Source: Nematostella vectensis
Taxonomy: Eukaryota; Cnidaria; Anthozoa; Actiniaria; Edwardsiidae
Reading direction: 5' to 3'
Assembly (NCBI RefSeq): GCF_932526225.1
Contig: NC_064041.1
Location: 12,142,340-12,206,339 of the forward strand
DNA: 64,000 nucleotides
In this document: positions 61,818 to 64,000 of the stretch, piece after piece
Layout of the letters: each line of letters opens with the position of its first letter
Position numbering within the stretch: position 1 is the stretch's first letter
Translations under genes and position numbers: made by a program
The notes under the pieces: generated by a model
Databases searched by the model: none
What the model saw: the letters and a program-made list of their open reading frames with translations, nothing else
What the model was told of the DNA's origin: nothing

Positions 61818-61823
61818 TATAAT

Positions 61824-61860
<37 letters not shown>
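61758..61860 (+). ncRNA. U1: U1 snRNA, 5' part lost in the gap
   Basis: U1 nt 64-166 are present: the U1A-binding loop II, stem III, the Sm site and the 3' stem-loop. The 5' splice-site-pairing end falls in the gap. Confidence 0.94.
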
Positions 61861-62635
61861 AACAATACGAATCAAGTGTAATCACAACACAATCACAACG
61901 AGCGACTCGTGAAGCACGGACTTCACACCGCTTGTAATCAGTCAACTATTGTAAAATTTCTAACTTCTAATAGCGAACAACTTGCTCTCACATTACCGTC
62001 ATGGTGGGCAGAGGCTTTAGTCGTGTTTGGTCTGCATTCTAGCGGTGTTTTTGCGATGAAACGAGCGAAGGTGAGCTGTGTTTTGATCAGTTGTTGCTAA
62101 CCGGCGATGAAAGTTCAGTGCGACTGTTTCGTCACTAAAATAGAACAGTGGAATACGCGCGCTGCTTTGCAACCTTCGCGCTTTATTATAGTGAGTGAAA
62201 ACATGATCTCGAAAAGCATTTATTTGGACAAGGTTTACGCTATGAATGGCATCTCAGCTTGTATGAGATGCTAGCTGAGTAATGTTCGTGTTCACTCGCG
62301 GTGTAAACGCGCGACCAATGCGATAATACTGCGCACTTTCTCTCATAGTATTTTACTGCATTGAGAGACATTTCCTATGCGAGTACTAACGCTCTTACAG
62401 GCTTTCACAATCCACTGATCTGATCGCTTGTAATATTATGACTCTACTTGAATCTGCTGAACGTTTGCGAACGTTTACGACCGCGATTTTGATTACAATA
62501 CGGTCGCTGAGTATGCCTGAATTGTCTATAGATCGAGTTGAGAACGCATACAACTGAGGGATTTCTTTAGCTTAGACAATGACCAACCTGCACTAACTTT
62601 TTCTTTATAGTTTAGAAAAAAAAATGAAAAAGAAA

Positions 62636-62695
62636 TGCCTACAGCACGCGGTATTCCCAGGCGGTCACCCATCCAAGTACTAACCGCGCCCAATC

Positions 62696-62726
<31 letters not shown>

Positions 62727-62754
62727 GTGTTTTCTCGATGGTATGGCCGTAGAC
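62636..62754 (-). rRNA. 5S: 5S ribosomal RNA (block D)
   Basis: Same sequence as the 5S at 1047-1165. Its terminator has one extra base (a 9-T run on this strand, 62626-62634). Confidence 0.97.
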
Positions 62755-63011
62755 GAAAGATCTCGGTGATATTTTAGACTTTTATAGCGGTGCGGTGAGA
62801 ACGTACGCACGCACTAGCGCGGTAAAAATGTCTCATTGCACTCGCAAAGACGCTGTATCAAGCGAATACTGCTCGTACGTGATAGCACTACGTTCATGAC
62901 TGATCATCACATGTGATCTTAGGAGGCAGAAGGGCCTAAAACCGAGTCCGTCACCCACATGGCGGAGGCCTAGAATGATAAACGCTCCCTGTAGTCCGAG
63001 CCAGATTCTGC

Positions 63012-63060
63012 ATCGCTTCTCGGCCTTTTGGCTAAGATCAAGTGTAGTATCTGTTCTTAT
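63012..63060 (+). pseudogene. U2: U2 snRNA interrupted by a retrotransposon after nt 49
   Basis: The first 49 nt of U2, including stem I and the branch-pairing GTAGTA (63044-63049), are intact. The sequence then leaves U2 at 63060/63061, just before the stem IIa sequence. Base 63061 is C, which matches U2 nt 50, so the junction is ambiguous by one base. The PSE-like element (12 bp core at 62954-62966) is intact, so a read-through transcript starting at the U2 promoter would enter the retrotransposon. Confidence 0.96.
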
Positions 63061-63061
63061 C

Positions 63062-63317
63062 GACCGAAGACGAGTGTAAGCCTCGGGTTTGAAGGTTAGA
63101 TAAGAATAGACGAGGGTCTTCTCGTATAAGCGCCCTCGGCGTGGGAAAACCCGGATTACGTAATCACGTAAACACGTGTTTCGTTCTCTGGGAATTTCCA
63201 CGGTATAACGCTTGATCTAGAGAAACCTGCTAGCACCAGGGCTTAGCAGGACCGCGCCCACAGCTTGGGAACGCCTCTAGAACACGTCCTGACCACGCCC
63301 TGACCACGCCCACCAAA
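63062..63317 (+). promoter_or_regulatory. 5' UTR and probable internal promoter of the retrotransposon
   Basis: 256 bp before ORF1. Two perfect 12-bp palindromes lie 4 bp apart: GATTACGTAATC (63154-63165) and AAACACGTGTTT (63170-63181), with ACGT between them. The first contains TTACGTAA, the core of a C/EBP- or PAR-type bZIP site; the second contains the E-box CACGTG. Downstream, TCTAGAG/CTCTAGA (63216-63222, 63275-63281) encloses a CCTGCTA/TAGCAGG hairpin (63226-63232, 63244-63250). Non-LTR elements normally carry an internal promoter in the 5' UTR; factor binding is only inferred. Confidence 0.5.
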
Positions 63318-64000
63318 ATGGTTCCTCCAACGGAAAACGACATGGACACGCCCACGGACACGCCCACGGACACGCCCAAAGCCACGCCCACTGGAAAGAC
63401 TATGTCTTACAGGGAGGCCGCTTTACAACAGCGAAAACCAACCGTCTTTCGGTCTTTCGCAGCCCTGCGGACAGTATGTCTGCGATACGACAGCACACCA
63501 GTCTCTGCGGCGGAGGTCCTGCGCGCCTTCCTGGGGACAGAAACCGCCGACATTGTCGGCACCGCCCAGGTGGTCTCTGGCCTAGAGGTCACCTTCAAAA
63601 CCGAGCAGTCAGCTGTTCTCGCTGCCTCTCGAGGCCTCGACGTCGGCGGCCGCCACTACCAACTCGCCCCAGTCTCCGTGCGCAGAACGGCAGTCTCCGT
63701 ATTTGTGCCTGTTGAGTTCCCGGATGACACCTTCCGCGACTTGATGACCAGATACGGAGACCTACACTCTATTTCGCGGCTTCATCACAAAGAGCCCGAC
63801 CTGGCTGCTTTCGAAAATGGATGCCGCCTTGTCCTGTACGACAAGTTACTCCGTGACCTGCCAGCCCGCCTAACAACAAACGGAGCCTCTCTGAGCTTCA
63901 AATATACTGGGCAACCTCAGAGTTGCCTAAGATGCTCAGAGATAGGCCACGGTGTGAAAGAATGCACCAAACCGCGCCGACGCCCTCATCGCCGTCGTCG
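63318..64000 (+). CDS. Retrotransposon ORF1, gag-like CCHC zinc-knuckle protein (3' end outside window)
   Basis: The frame is open from ATG at 63318 to the window edge (227 codons); an in-frame TAG at 63231 closes it upstream. ORF1 proteins of non-LTR elements bind the element RNA. Residues 10-20 are a DTPT-type repeat. Residues about 43-120 and 124-196 look like two successive small alpha/beta domains, compatible with the RRM-like folds of gag-like ORF1 proteins. The second has the stretch VFVPVEFPDD (128-137), then FENGCRLV (165-172). A zinc knuckle C203-x2-C206-x4-H211-x4-C216 follows GQPQS, as in Tx1- and ZCCHC3-type proteins. A basic tail with many Arg begins at 218. Later ATGs at 63342 and 63402 are possible starts. 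The frame has no stop or frameshift, which suggests a young insertion. Its codons are GC-rich, unlike the array. Confidence 0.85.
   Translation, partial: MVPPTENDMDTPTDTPTDTPKATPTGKTMSYREAALQQRKPTVFRSFAALRTVCLRYDSTPVSAAEVLRAFLGTETADIVGTAQVVSGLEVTFKTEQSAVLAASRGLDVGGRHYQLAPVSVRRTAVSVFVPVEFPDDTFRDLMTRYGDLHSISRLHHKEPDLAAFENGCRLVLYDKLLRDLPARLTTNGASLSFKYTGQPQSCLRCSEIGHGVKECTKPRRRPHRRR
63343..63388 (+). repeat. Short tandem repeat GACACGCCCACG inside ORF1
   Basis: About three and a half copies of a 12-bp unit encode the Asp-Thr-Pro-Thr repeats near the N-terminus. The last copies have diverged. Similar CTGACCACGCC repeats lie just upstream in the 5' UTR (63289-63313), so the repeat-prone stretch spans the start codon. 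Confidence 0.75.

Larger units (their letters stand above)
61758..63060 (+). repeat. U1-5S-U2 tandem array, block D (0.77 unit), ended by a retrotransposon
   Basis: A partial unit in the block A orientation: the 3' part of U1, the long spacer, 5S and the first 49 nt of U2. The A-tract that forms the 5S terminator has nine A instead of eight (62626-62634). The array stops where the retrotransposon begins; whether it resumes beyond the element is outside the window. Confidence 0.95.
63061..64000 (+). mobile_element. U2-targeting non-LTR retrotransposon (Keno-like, Tx1 clade), 5' end
   Basis: Array sequence stops inside U2 and unrelated sequence begins: a 5' UTR of about 257 bp, then an open ORF1 for a gag-like CCHC protein. 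There is no long terminal repeat or terminal inverted repeat at the junction. Site-specific non-LTR elements of the Tx1 clade are known in multicopy RNA genes, and those in U2 genes are called Keno. The family call is inferred from the target and the ORF1 type; reverse transcriptase and endonuclease (ORF2) would lie beyond 64000. The 5' end looks complete, since the UTR and start codon are present and ORF1 is unbroken. I cannot judge whether the whole element is intact. Confidence 0.8.

Noticed and set aside
1-63060. CRISPR array or satellite DNA without genes
   Set aside because: The repeat period is 1,702 bp with no short repeat-spacer pattern, and each unit holds three recognisable RNA genes.
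63407-63715. A 63-aa frame on - and a 79-aa frame on + in the retrotransposon
   Set aside because: Both are shadows of ORF1, whose frame is open across the whole stretch and has the zinc knuckle.

Overview
The window is almost entirely one tandem array. A 1,702-bp unit carrying three small-RNA genes (U1 snRNA, 5S rRNA, U2 snRNA) repeats about 37 times from position 1 to 63060. It is nuclear DNA of an animal. U1 and U2 are unmistakable spliceosomal RNAs, and the 5S is of metazoan type, with a core like that of many invertebrates. The array ends in a non-LTR retrotransposon inserted in a U2 gene; such U2-targeting elements (Keno-type, Tx1 clade) are known from animals. I cannot name the phylum. 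No ordinary protein-coding gene lies in the array, and its 60-115 aa ORFs are chance frames over RNA genes and spacer.

Layout: block A (1-22438) has U1 and U2 on + and 5S on -. After a 200-N gap (22439-22638), block B (22639-40863) is inverted. After a second 200-N gap (40864-41063), block C (41064-61557) keeps that inverted orientation. After a third 200-N gap (61558-61757), block D (61758-63060) returns to the first orientation. Orientation changes only at N gaps of identical size, so the inversions may be scaffolding choices. In all there are 38 U1 loci (one cut by a gap), 37 5S loci and 38 U2 loci (two cut by gaps, one cut by the retrotransposon).

Within a unit, taking the first as the model, U1 (107-272) and U2 (1423-1610) are read in one direction and 5S (1047-1165) in the other. 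5S and U2 diverge from a 257-bp promoter region. 5S and U1 converge on a 774-bp spacer of unknown function. U1 and U2 share a PSE-like motif at nearly the same distance upstream (about -60 to -47). 5S has a TATA-like box at -26 to -33 and strong T-runs downstream. The units are nearly identical: I found only five single-base differences in over 62 kb, which fits concerted evolution.

At 63060/63061 the last U2 gene is interrupted after nucleotide 49 by a non-LTR retrotransposon that runs off the window. Its 5' UTR holds two adjacent 12-bp palindromes and a nested stem-loop. Its ORF1 (63318 onward) is open to the window edge and encodes a gag-like protein with a CCHC zinc knuckle followed by a basic tail. 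Two protein-binding loops of the snRNAs depart from the usual consensus in every copy: the U1-70K loop of U1 and loop IV of U2.
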